Below, in pieces: positions 7,146 through 14,117 of a stretch of DNA of 19,228 nt; the first letter of the stretch is position 1, and the number at the start of each line of letters is the position of its first letter. Position numbers and translations under genes: made by a program. The DNA comes from Alphaproteobacteria bacterium (lineage in GTDB: Bacteria > Pseudomonadota > Alphaproteobacteria > GCA-2731375), in contig JASLMY010000076.1 in NCBI GenBank assembly GCA_030746295.1, forward strand, positions 1 to 19,228, read 5' to 3'. A model generated the notes under the pieces. It was not told where the DNA came from. It ran no database searches and saw only the letters and a list, made by a program, of their open reading frames with translations.

Positions 7146-8144
7146 GTGGCCCATCTATTGGAAATCGAAGATCTGCGCACGCAGTTCTTCACCGCCGCTG
7201 GTGTCGTGCAGGCGGTCGACGGGATCTCGTACAACGTCGACGAGGGCGAGACTGTCGCCATCGTCGGCGAATCGGGCTGTGGCAAGTCGGTCAGCGCGCT
7301 CTCGATCCTGCGCCTCATTCCGGACCCGCCGGGGCGCATCGTCGGCGGCAGCATCCGCTTCATGGGCAAGGACCTGTTGGCCATGAGCGATGCGGAAATT
7401 CGCCATGTCAGGGGCCGCGACATCGGCATGGTCTTCCAGGAGCCGATGACCTCGCTCAACCCGGTGCTGACGATCGGCCGGCAATTGACCGAGACCGTCG
7501 AACACCATCTCGACACCTCGCGCGAGGCGGCGACGGCCCGGGCGCGGGAGCTTCTGGGCCTGGTCGGCATCGCCGACGCCGACCGCCGTCTCGCCCAGTA
7601 TCCCCACCACCTTTCGGGCGGCATGCGCCAGCGGGTGATGATCGCGATGGCGCTGGCGTGCGAGCCGAAGCTGATCATCGCCGACGAGCCGACGACCGCG
7701 CTCGACGTCACCATCCAGGCCCAGATTCTGGAGTTGATGAAGGACCTGACGCACCGTCTCGGCGTCGCCCTCATCGTCATCACTCACAATCTGGGCGTCG
7801 TCGCCCGCTACGCCAACCGGGTCAACGTCATGTATGCCGGCAAGATCATCGAGCGCGGCGAGGCGATGGAGATCTACCATACCCCCCATCACCCCTACAC
7901 GCTGGGGCTGCTGCGCTCGGTGCCGCGGCTGGATCAGCCGCGGGGCGAGCGCCTTGTGCCGATCGAGGGGCAACCGCCGGACCTGACCAAGCTCGACCAA
8001 GGCTGCGCCTTCCGCCCCCGTTGCACCTATGCGGTCGAGGCCTGTGCCGAAGCGATCCCGCCTTTGGAGGCGGTCGGCCCCGGCCATCTTGCCGCCTGCT
8101 GGGAGGCGGCGAACGTGCGGCAAGCGATGAAGCGGGCGTCATGA
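7146..8144 (+). CDS. Peptide/nickel-type ABC importer ATPase (OppD/DppD-like)
   Basis: The product is 332 residues. It has Walker A GESGCGKS at about 40-47, a Q-loop MVFQEP, the signature LSGGMRQR, Walker B LIIADEP followed by TTALD, and the switch His in ITHN. The C-terminal tail carries the oligopeptide/dipeptide-type extension with GCAFRPRC and further cysteines, which in this family often forms an iron-sulfur-binding region. It powers import of a solute with the partner ATPase at 8141. The GTG at 7146 is the start: AGGGAG lies about five bases upstream and [10 protein letters not shown] is typical of the family. Its stop overlaps the next start in ATGA, implying translational coupling. 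It is the first gene of the five-gene transporter operon. Confidence 0.96.
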   Translation: MAHLLEIEDLRTQFFTAAGVVQAVDGISYNVDEGETVAIVGESGCGKSVSALSILRLIPDPPGRIVGGSIRFMGKDLLAMSDAEIRHVRGRDIGMVFQEPMTSLNPVLTIGRQLTETVEHHLDTSREAATARARELLGLVGIADADRRLAQYPHHLSGGMRQRVMIAMALACEPKLIIADEPTTALDVTIQAQILELMKDLTHRLGVALIVITHNLGVVARYANRVNVMYAGKIIERGEAMEIYHTPHHPYTLGLLRSVPRLDQPRGERLVPIEGQPPDLTKLDQGCAFRPRCTYAVEACAEAIPPLEAVGPGHLAACWEAANVRQAMKRAS

Positions 8145-9163
8145 GCCTGCACTCGGCCACGACGGAACCGGTGACCGGCACGGAAGAGGCGGAGGTGCTG
8201 CTCCGCGTCAACGGCCTGGTCAAGTATTTTCCCGTCACCGAGGGCATCATGATCAAGCGCGCGGTGGCCCAGGTGAAGGCGGTCGACGGCATCAGCTTTC
8301 ACGTCAACCGCGGCGAGACCTTGGGATTGGTCGGCGAATCCGGCTGCGGCAAGTCGACCACGGGGCGCTGCATCCTGCAGCTCGACCGGCCGACGGCGGG
8401 CGAGATCATCTACGACGGCGTCGACCTGACGCAGCTGGACGTGGCCGAGCTCAACCGCTTGCGCGAGCGCATCCAGGTGATCTTCCAGGATCCCTATTCC
8501 TCGCTCAACCCCAGGATGAAGGTCGGCGACATCATCGGCGAGCCGATGTTCGTGCACGCGATCGAGCCCGACAAGAGGAAACGGCGCGACCGTGTCGCCG
8601 AGCTGTTGCACGTCTGCGGCCTCAACCCGATGATGGCGGACCGTTATCCGCACGAGATGAGCGGCGGCCAACGCCAGCGCGTCGGCATCGCCCGCGCCTT
8701 GTCGATGCGGCCCGAGTTCATCATCTGCGACGAGGCGGTCTCAGCCCTCGACGTCTCGATCCAGGCCCAGGTCATCAACCTGCTGGAGGACCTGCGCGAG
8801 CAGTTCAACCTGACCTACCTCTTCATCGCCCACGACTTGAGCGTCGTCCGCCACCTCTGTCATCGCGTGGCGGTGATGTATCTGGGCAAGATCGTCGAGC
8901 TGGCGGAATCGGACGAGCTCTTCGACAACCCGCTCCATCCCTATACGCAGGCGCTGCTGGCCGCGATCCCGGTGCCCGACCCGGAAGTCGAGGCGGCGCG
9001 CGAGCACCAGGTGGTCAAGGGCGAGGTGCCGAGCCCGATCAATCCGCCGCCGGGTTGCGTCTTTCATCCCCGCTGCCCGCTGGCGGCCCCGACGTGCAAC
9101 GCCCAGGCGCCGGAGATCCGGGAATTGAGACCGGGCCACTGGGTGGCCTGCTCTGAGGTTTGA
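8141..9163 (+). CDS. Peptide/nickel-type ABC importer ATPase (OppF/DppF-like)
   Basis: The product is 340 residues. It has Walker [11 protein letters not shown]-loop VIFQDP, signature MSGGQRQR, Walker B FIICDEA with VSALD and switch motif IAHDLS. The insertion between the first strands ([17 protein letters not shown]) is typical of OppF-type subunits, and the C-terminal tail GCVFHPRC with later cysteines is the usual family extension. It pairs with the preceding ATPase as a heterodimer. The ATG lies in the ATGA overlap with that gene; a longer open frame to 7052 is an artefact of the first ATPase region. The binding-protein gene follows after 88 bases. Confidence 0.96.
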   Translation: MSLHSATTEPVTGTEEAEVLLRVNGLVKYFPVTEGIMIKRAVAQVKAVDGISFHVNRGETLGLVGESGCGKSTTGRCILQLDRPTAGEIIYDGVDLTQLDVAELNRLRERIQVIFQDPYSSLNPRMKVGDIIGEPMFVHAIEPDKRKRRDRVAELLHVCGLNPMMADRYPHEMSGGQRQRVGIARALSMRPEFIICDEAVSALDVSIQAQVINLLEDLREQFNLTYLFIAHDLSVVRHLCHRVAVMYLGKIVELAESDELFDNPLHPYTQALLAAIPVPDPEVEAAREHQVVKGEVPSPINPPPGCVFHPRCPLAAPTCNAQAPEIRELRPGHWVACSEV

Positions 9164-9165
9164 GA

Positions 9166-9191
9166 GCCGCCATGGCCCGTGGCCCGGCGGT
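9166..9191 (+). terminator. GC hairpin after the second ATPase gene, possible attenuator
   Basis: CCGCC (9167-9171) pairs with GGCGG (9186-9190), and inside them GGCC (9174-9177) pairs with GGCC (9181-9184) around a three-base loop, with a small internal bulge. The sequence TAGTGTTT follows, only weakly T-rich, so it is at most a partial terminator. It would allow separate control of the binding-protein gene from the two ATPase genes. Weak evidence. Confidence 0.25.
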
Positions 9192-9208
9192 AGTGTTTGG
9201 AAGGAGAT

Positions 9209-9226
9209 GGGAACGCAAAGGTTCCC
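9209..9226 (+). promoter_or_regulatory. Short inverted repeat in the binding-protein leader
   Basis: GGGAAC and GTTCCC form a perfect 6-bp inverted repeat around GCAAAG, ending about 25 bases before the binding-protein ATG at 9252. It may fold in the mRNA leader or bind a dimeric regulator. An in-frame ATG at 9207 lies just before it but has its AAGGAG directly abutting, so it is not the likely start. Confidence 0.3.
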
Positions 9227-9251
9227 GATGCAGGGAGAAGGAGACTTCGTG

Positions 9252-10862
9252 ATGAAACCTAGCTTTGGAAGAGTGATGACGCTCGGCCTGGGCGTCGCGC
9301 TCGGTGCCGGCATCGCCGTCGGCGCCGTGGCCCAGACGCCCAAGAAGGGCGGGATATTGAACTACGTGGTCGGCAGTAAGATCCCCTCTTACGACGGCCA
9401 TCAGGAGACCACCTTCGGCATGGTCCACCCGATCGCGCCGTTCTACAGCCTGCTGATCCGGATCAACCCGGAGAACCCCTCCTCGCCGACGGACTTCGTC
9501 TGCGACATCTGCGAGGGCAAGGTGCCGACGCCGACGGACGGCGACAAGACCTATACCTTCAAGATTCGCACCGGCGTCAAGTTCCACGACGGCACGCCTC
9601 TTACCTCGGCCGACGTCAAGGCGACTTACGATAAGATCATCAACCCGCCGAAAGGCGTGCCGAGCTCGCGCAAGGCCTTCTTCAGCATGGTCGATTCGGT
9701 GACGGCGCCCGACGCCACCACCGTGGTCTTCAAGCTGAAGTACCCCTCGGGTGCCTTCATTCCGGCGCTGGCGACGCCGTTCAACTTCGTCTACTCGAAG
9801 AAGGACCTGGATACGCACGGCTACGACTGGCACAAGAAGAACGTCAACGGCACCGGCCCGTTCATGTTTGTGCAGCACCAGCCGGGCGCCTTCGTCGAAG
9901 GCAAGCGCTACGACGGCTACCATCACAAGGGCCAGCCCTATCTCGGCGGTTTCAAGGCGATCGCGGCCCCGAAGATGGCCATTCGCATGCAGGCGATCCG
10001 CGGCGACCGCGCCGGGATCGAGTTCCGCGGCTTTCCGCCGAAGGCACGTGACGACCTGGTCAAGGCCTTGGGCGACAAAATCACGGTGCAGGAGGGCGAC
10101 TGGAACTGCGGCCTCTTCTTCACCATGAACCACAAGATGAAGCCGTTCGACGACGCCCGCGTGCGCCGCGCCCTCAACCTCGCGGTCGACCGCTGGGGCG
10201 GCTCCAAGTACCTGTCGCGGATCGCGATCGTGAAGACGGTCGGCGGCATCGTCTTCCCGGGCCATCCGCTGGCCGCGAACAAGGAAGAGCTGCAGCAGCT
10301 CGAGGGTTATTGGCCGGACATCAAGAAGTCGCGGGCCAAGGCGCGCGAGCTCTTGAAGGCGGCGGGCCAAGAGAACCTCGAGTTCGTGCTGATCAACCGC
10401 GCCGTCGACCAGCCCTACAAGATCCTGGGCACCTGGCTCATCGACCAGTGGAAGCAGATCGGCCTCAAGGTCACCCAGAATGCGGTCCCGACCGGGCAGT
10501 GGTACGACCACTTGCGCAAGAAGAAGGACTATGGCGTGGCCATGGATGCGAACTGCCAGTCGGTGGTGAACCCGTTGGTCGACGTCGCCAAATGGATGGG
10601 CAGCTCGGCCAACAACTACGCCCAGTACGCGAGCCCGCAGCTCGACAAGTGGTTCGACCAGATGAACCGCGAGGCGAGCCCGGACAAGCAGCGCGAGATC
10701 ATGCGCATGTTCGAGAAGAAGGCGGTCTCGGAAGACGCCCACATGGGCATCACGCTCTGGTGGTACAAGATCAACCCGCACCGTTCCTACGTGAAGGGGT
10801 GGAAGATCGCGCCCAGCCACTACCTCAACCAGCAGCTGGACACCGTCTGGCTGGACAAGTGA
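9252..10862 (+). CDS. ABC importer periplasmic substrate-binding protein, SBP_bac_5 family
   Basis: The product is 536 residues, normal for the peptide/nickel-type binding proteins. A signal peptide covers about 1-27 (basic start, hydrophobic GLGVALGAGIAVG, likely cleavage after AVA), so the mature protein is periplasmic. The family signature appears as YTFKIRTGVKFHDGTPLTSADVKATYD at about 100-125, and RRALNLAVDR is the later conserved helix. Two cysteines form a CxxC (Cys84 and Cys87), with two more near DWNCG and DANCQ; a disulfide is possible. The ATG at 9252 has AAGGAG eight bases upstream. The ligand may be a peptide, sugar, amine or organic acid derivative; sequence does not decide. It lies between the ATPase genes and the permease genes. 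Confidence 0.95.
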   Translation: MKPSFGRVMTLGLGVALGAGIAVGAVAQTPKKGGILNYVVGSKIPSYDGHQETTFGMVHPIAPFYSLLIRINPENPSSPTDFVCDICEGKVPTPTDGDKTYTFKIRTGVKFHDGTPLTSADVKATYDKIINPPKGVPSSRKAFFSMVDSVTAPDATTVVFKLKYPSGAFIPALATPFNFVYSKKDLDTHGYDWHKKNVNGTGPFMFVQHQPGAFVEGKRYDGYHHKGQPYLGGFKAIAAPKMAIRMQAIRGDRAGIEFRGFPPKARDDLVKALGDKITVQEGDWNCGLFFTMNHKMKPFDDARVRRALNLAVDRWGGSKYLSRIAIVKTVGGIVFPGHPLAANKEELQQLEGYWPDIKKSRAKARELLKAAGQENLEFVLINRAVDQPYKILGTWLIDQWKQIGLKVTQNAVPTGQWYDHLRKKKDYGVAMDANCQSVVNPLVDVAKWMGSSANNYAQYASPQLDKWFDQMNREASPDKQREIMRMFEKKAVSEDAHMGITLWWYKINPHRSYVKGWKIAPSHYLNQQLDTVWLDK

Positions 10863-10882
10863 GGGGCTAGGCGTAAGACGAC

Positions 10883-10924
10883 CGACCGCCGCCCGCCGCC
10901 ACTATCGGCGGCGGGCGGCGGTCG
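10883..10924 (+). promoter_or_regulatory. Perfect 18-bp GC hairpin between binding-protein and permease genes
   Basis: The arms at 10883-10900 and 10907-10924 are perfect reverse complements around the six-base loop ACTATC. The stem has only one A-T pair, so the RNA hairpin would be very stable. No T-tract follows, so it is not a standard intrinsic terminator. It begins 20 bases after the binding-protein stop and ends 21 before the permease start. In importer operons such hairpins often protect the upstream mRNA from 3' exonucleases and keep binding protein more abundant than permease. That role is inferred; the structure is directly visible. Confidence 0.7.
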
Positions 10925-10945
10925 AGCCGACGCAGTGGAGAAGCC

Positions 10946-11917
10946 GTGTACAAGTACATCATCAACCGCTTGTTGCTGATGATCCCGACGCTCATGGGGG
11001 CGGCGGTGCTGGTCTTTCTCGTCCTGCGCCTGGTGCCGGGCGACGTCTGCGAGATCCGCTTCGCCGGCACCGGCCTCTACGCCGATCCCGAAGCGATCGA
11101 GATCTGCCAGAAGAACCTCGGCCTCGATCAGCCCAAGATCGTGCAGTTCGGCCAGTTCATCGCCGGCTACTTCACCTTCGATCTCGGCGTCTCGATGTGG
11201 ACCGGCCGCGACGTCGTCGACGAGATCGGCCTGCGCTTCAAGCTCTCGTTGGAGATCGCCATCTTGGCGACGCTACTGTCGGTCTTGATCGCGATACCGC
11301 TCGGCACCATTTCGGCGGTCAAGCAGGACACATGGATCGACTATGCGGTGCGCGGCTTCTCGATCGCCGGCATCGCCATGCCGTCCTTCTGGCTCGGCAT
11401 CCTGATCATCCTCGGGCTGCTGATCGTGACGCAAAAAGTGTTCGGCACCGCTTGGATGCCGCCGATCGACTACGTCTCGCCGTTTGAGGACCCCTTGACC
11501 AACCTCTCGCAGCTGATCTGGCCGGCCTTGGCGACCGGCTACCGTTACTCGGCCGTGGTCACGCGGATGACGCGATCCTCGCTCTTGGAAGTGCTGCGCG
11601 AGGACTATGTGCGCACCGCCCGGGCCAAGGGGCTGTTGGAGAAGGTCATCATCAACCGGCATGCGCTCAAGAACGCGCTGTTGCCCGTCGTGACCATCGT
11701 CGGCATCGAGTTCGCCTTCTTCATGGGCGGCCTCGTCGTCACCGAGCAGGTCTTCAACCTGAATGGCCTCGGCAAGCTGTTCGTCGATTCGGTGTTGAAC
11801 ATCGACTTCAACCTGACCCAGCAGCTGGTGATGTTGGTGGCCTTGATCTTCGTCCTCGCCAACTTCTTCGTCGATCTCTTGTATGCTTGGCTGGACCCCC
11901 GGATTCGATATGCCTAG
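10946..11917 (+). CDS. ABC importer permease (OppB/DppB-like)
   Basis: The product is 323 residues with a first membrane helix at about 8-28 (LLLMIPTLMGAAVLVFLVL) and the family's conserved LVPGD after it. A large periplasmic loop follows, then about five further helices. The EAA coupling loop is visible as YVRTARAKGLLEKVIINRHA near residue 220, where the ATPases dock. The start is a GTG at 10946 with GGAG five bases upstream and MYKYIINRLL fits the family. It forms a heterodimeric channel with the next gene. Two cysteines in the first periplasmic loop (GDVCEIRF and IEICQK) could form a disulfide. The stop overlaps the ribosome-binding site of the next gene. Confidence 0.95.
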   Translation: MYKYIINRLLLMIPTLMGAAVLVFLVLRLVPGDVCEIRFAGTGLYADPEAIEICQKNLGLDQPKIVQFGQFIAGYFTFDLGVSMWTGRDVVDEIGLRFKLSLEIAILATLLSVLIAIPLGTISAVKQDTWIDYAVRGFSIAGIAMPSFWLGILIILGLLIVTQKVFGTAWMPPIDYVSPFEDPLTNLSQLIWPALATGYRYSAVVTRMTRSSLLEVLREDYVRTARAKGLLEKVIINRHALKNALLPVVTIVGIEFAFFMGGLVVTEQVFNLNGLGKLFVDSVLNIDFNLTQQLVMLVALIFVLANFFVDLLYAWLDPRIRYA

Positions 11918-11929
11918 GAGACCTAGTCG

Positions 11930-12826
11930 ATGAGCGTTCAAACGGGTGATGTCGCGGGCGTCGAGGCGCTGCCCGAGCGGGCACCGCTCGTCAAGACGGC
12001 CCTCGGCCTGATCCGCCGCCAACCGCTTGGTGCTGCGGGATTGCTGATCGTCCTGATCATGCTCTTCCTGGCGCTCTTCGCCGACCTCATCGCGCCCTAT
12101 GATCCGGAAGCCAACAGCTTCGAGTTCATGCTGGTGCCGCCGAGCCTGGACTTCTTCCTGGGCACCGATCAGTTCGGCCGCGACATCTGGAGCCGGATCA
12201 TGTTCGGCGCCCGGACGGCGCTGATCGTCGGCTTCGTCGCCGCCTTCATCGGCTCCGCCATCGGCTTGGTGCTGGGTGTGGCCAGCGCCTATTTCGGCGG
12301 CCGCATCGACCTCTTCTTCCAGCGCGTGATGGACGTCTTTCTGGCCTTCCCCTCGATCATCATGGCCCTGGCCGTGGTCTCCGTCCTCGGCACCGGAATC
12401 CAGAACGTAATCATCGCCATCATGTTGCCGATGATCCCGCAATGCGCTCGCGTCGTGCGCTCCAGCGCCCTCTCGATCCGCGAGATCCCTTACGTCGACG
12501 CGGCCCGGGCCTGTGGCTTTTCCAATGCCCGTATCATCATGCGTCACATGGCGCCGAACGTGATGGCACCCTATCTCATCATGTTCACTAGCTTCGTCGG
12601 CCAGGCGATCCTGGCCGAGGCCTCGCTTTCCTACCTCGGCCTCGGCGTGCAGGAGCCGACCCCGGCCTGGGGCTTGATGCTGCAGGGCGGGGCCGAGGAA
12701 TACGCCGAGAGCGCGCCCTGGGCGGCGATCTTCCCGGGCCTGGCGATCACCCTCGCCGTCTTCGCCTTCAACCTCTTCGGCGACGCCCTGCGCGACGTCC
12801 TCGACCCGAGGCTGCGTTCGCGCTGA
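11930..12826 (+). CDS. ABC importer permease (OppC/DppC-like)
   Basis: The product is 298 residues. An N-terminal cytoplasmic segment precedes the first helix at about 40-60 and the OppC-type LIAPYDP element, followed by FLGTDQFGRDIWSR. The EAA loop is YVDAARACGFSNARIIMRHM. About six membrane helices are seen. Its AGGAG ribosome-binding site (11916-11920) overlaps the stop of the previous permease, with nine bases to the ATG. It closes the importer operon and converges on the aminotransferase gene with six bases between stops. Confidence 0.95.
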   Translation: MSVQTGDVAGVEALPERAPLVKTALGLIRRQPLGAAGLLIVLIMLFLALFADLIAPYDPEANSFEFMLVPPSLDFFLGTDQFGRDIWSRIMFGARTALIVGFVAAFIGSAIGLVLGVASAYFGGRIDLFFQRVMDVFLAFPSIIMALAVVSVLGTGIQNVIIAIMLPMIPQCARVVRSSALSIREIPYVDAARACGFSNARIIMRHMAPNVMAPYLIMFTSFVGQAILAEASLSYLGLGVQEPTPAWGLMLQGGAEEYAESAPWAAIFPGLAITLAVFAFNLFGDALRDVLDPRLRSR

Positions 12827-12832
12827 GGCCGA

Positions 12833-14005
12833 TCAGGCTCGGTCCTCGACGAGCTTCTTGAGGGCGACGGCGACACCGCCCGACTGGTGCGGCACCTCGG
12901 CGAGCGCCAAGCCCATCTCGACGCCAGACAGCGTGCCGGCCAGCATCAGATCGTTGAAGTCGCCCAAGTGGCCGATGCGGAAGACCCGGCCGGCGAGCTT
13001 GCCGAGGCCGTTGCCGAGCGACATGTCGAAGTTCTCCAGCACCGCCGCCCGGAAGGCATCGGCGTCGTGGCCGTCGGGCATCAGCACCGCGGTCAGCGAA
13101 CTGGAGTATTCCGCCGGATCGCGGCACAGCACCTCCAAGCCCCAGGCCTGCACCGCCGCCCGGGTCGCCGCCGCCAGGTGGTCGTGGCGGCGAAAGACCT
13201 CTTCCAACCCTTCCTCCAGCAGCATCGAAATCGCCTCTTTTAGGCCATAGAGGAGATTGGTCGCCGGCGTGTAGGGAAATAGATTCTGGGCGTTGGCACC
13301 CAGCATTGCTTCCCAATCCCAATAGGCCCGCGCCAGGCCGGCCGACTTGGCGGCACCGAGCGCCTTCTCGCTGACGGCGTTGAAGCTGAGCCCCGGCGGC
13401 AGCATCAAGCCCTTCTGCGAGCCGGCCACCGTCACGTCGACGCCCCACTCCTCATGGCGATAATCGATCGAGGCGAGAGACGAGATGGTGTCGACCATGA
13501 AGAGGGCCGGATGGCCAGCCCGATCGATCGCTTGGCGGACCTCCGCGACGCCGCTCGTCACCCCGGTCGAGGTCTCGTTCTGAACGATGCAGACGGCCTT
13601 GATCTCGCCGCGCTTGTCCTCGGCGAGGCGCGCCTCGATCCGGGTCGGGTCGACGCCGGAGCGCCAGTCGCCGTCGAGGAATTCCGGCTGGAGGCCAAGC
13701 CGTTTCGCCAACCCCTGCCAGAGCGTGGCGAAATGACCCGTCTCGGCCATCAGCACGGCATCGCCGGGGCTGAGCGTGTTGACGAGCGCCGCTTCCCAGG
13801 CGCCGGTGCCCGAGGCCGGAAAGACGACGACCGGGCCCGAGGTCTGGAAGATCGCCTTCAGGCCCTCCAGGATCTCGGCCGTCATGGCCTGAAAGCCGGG
13901 GCCGCGGTGGTCGATGGTGGGATTGTCGATCGCCCGCAGAATTCGGTCCGGCACGTTGGTCGGCCCCGGGATCTGCAGGAAATGTCGTCCGCTCGGCTGG
14001 GCCAT
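12833..14005 (-). CDS. Class V aminotransferase, serine-glyoxylate aminotransferase-like
   Basis: The product is 390 residues. The N-terminal FLQIPGPTNVPDRILRAID and DHRGPGF are characteristic of the serine-glyoxylate/alanine-glyoxylate group. Asp172 (MVDTISS) should hold the pyridoxal phosphate ring nitrogen, and Lys198 in AGSQKGLM should form the Schiff base. Such enzymes move an amino group from serine, alanine or aspartate to glyoxylate, giving glycine. The start at 14005 has GGGGAAGGG upstream; the ORF extends 15 codons further upstream but that part lacks a good ribosome-binding site. It is divergent from the FAD/Fe-S dehydrogenase, whose products would be 2-keto acids such as glyoxylate, so the pair could oxidise and transaminate one substrate. 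Phosphonate and malonyl-type transaminases are more distant alternatives. Confidence 0.92.
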   Translation of the reverse strand: MAQPSGRHFLQIPGPTNVPDRILRAIDNPTIDHRGPGFQAMTAEILEGLKAIFQTSGPVVVFPASGTGAWEAALVNTLSPGDAVLMAETGHFATLWQGLAKRLGLQPEFLDGDWRSGVDPTRIEARLAEDKRGEIKAVCIVQNETSTGVTSGVAEVRQAIDRAGHPALFMVDTISSLASIDYRHEEWGVDVTVAGSQKGLMLPPGLSFNAVSEKALGAAKSAGLARAYWDWEAMLGANAQNLFPYTPATNLLYGLKEAISMLLEEGLEEVFRRHDHLAAATRAAVQAWGLEVLCRDPAEYSSSLTAVLMPDGHDADAFRAAVLENFDMSLGNGLGKLAGRVFRIGHLGDFNDLMLAGTLSGVEMGLALAEVPHQSGGVAVALKKLVEDRA

Positions 14006-14055
14006 GCCCGTCCCTTCCCCTGGCTGTCGAAGCGGCCTGAGTTGTGCCATAAAGA

Positions 14056-14080
14056 CCTGGATCGGAACAACCTATCCAGG
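14056..14080. promoter_or_regulatory. Inverted repeat in the aminotransferase/dehydrogenase divergent gap
   Basis: CCTGGAT (14056-14062) and ATCCAGG (14074-14080) are perfect inverted repeats with centres 18 bases apart, close to two helical turns, so a dimeric regulator could bind both on one DNA face. It lies in the 112-base gap shared by two divergent genes and could control both. A second small repeat, CCCGT-GGG-ACGGG, is at 14085-14097. A CATAAA hexamer at 14048-14053 could be a -10 box on the plus strand, but I see no good -35 element. Confidence 0.4.
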
Positions 14081-14117
14081 CCAGCCCGTGGGACGGGTTG
14101 CCGCCGCCCGGGGGAGC

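Noticed and set aside
7052..9163. A 703-codon open frame that would fuse an extra N-terminal part to the second ATPase
   Set aside because: The first half lies out of frame with the first ATPase gene and has no motif; the second ATPase starts at the ATGA overlap at 8141.
9039..10820. A long minus-strand open frame opposite the binding-protein gene
   Set aside because: Antisense shadow; the plus strand has a signal peptide, ribosome-binding site and the SBP_bac_5 signature.
10863..10945. The strong hairpin as an intrinsic terminator
   Set aside because: No run of T follows the stem, and the permease genes immediately downstream have no obvious promoter of their own, so readthrough is needed.
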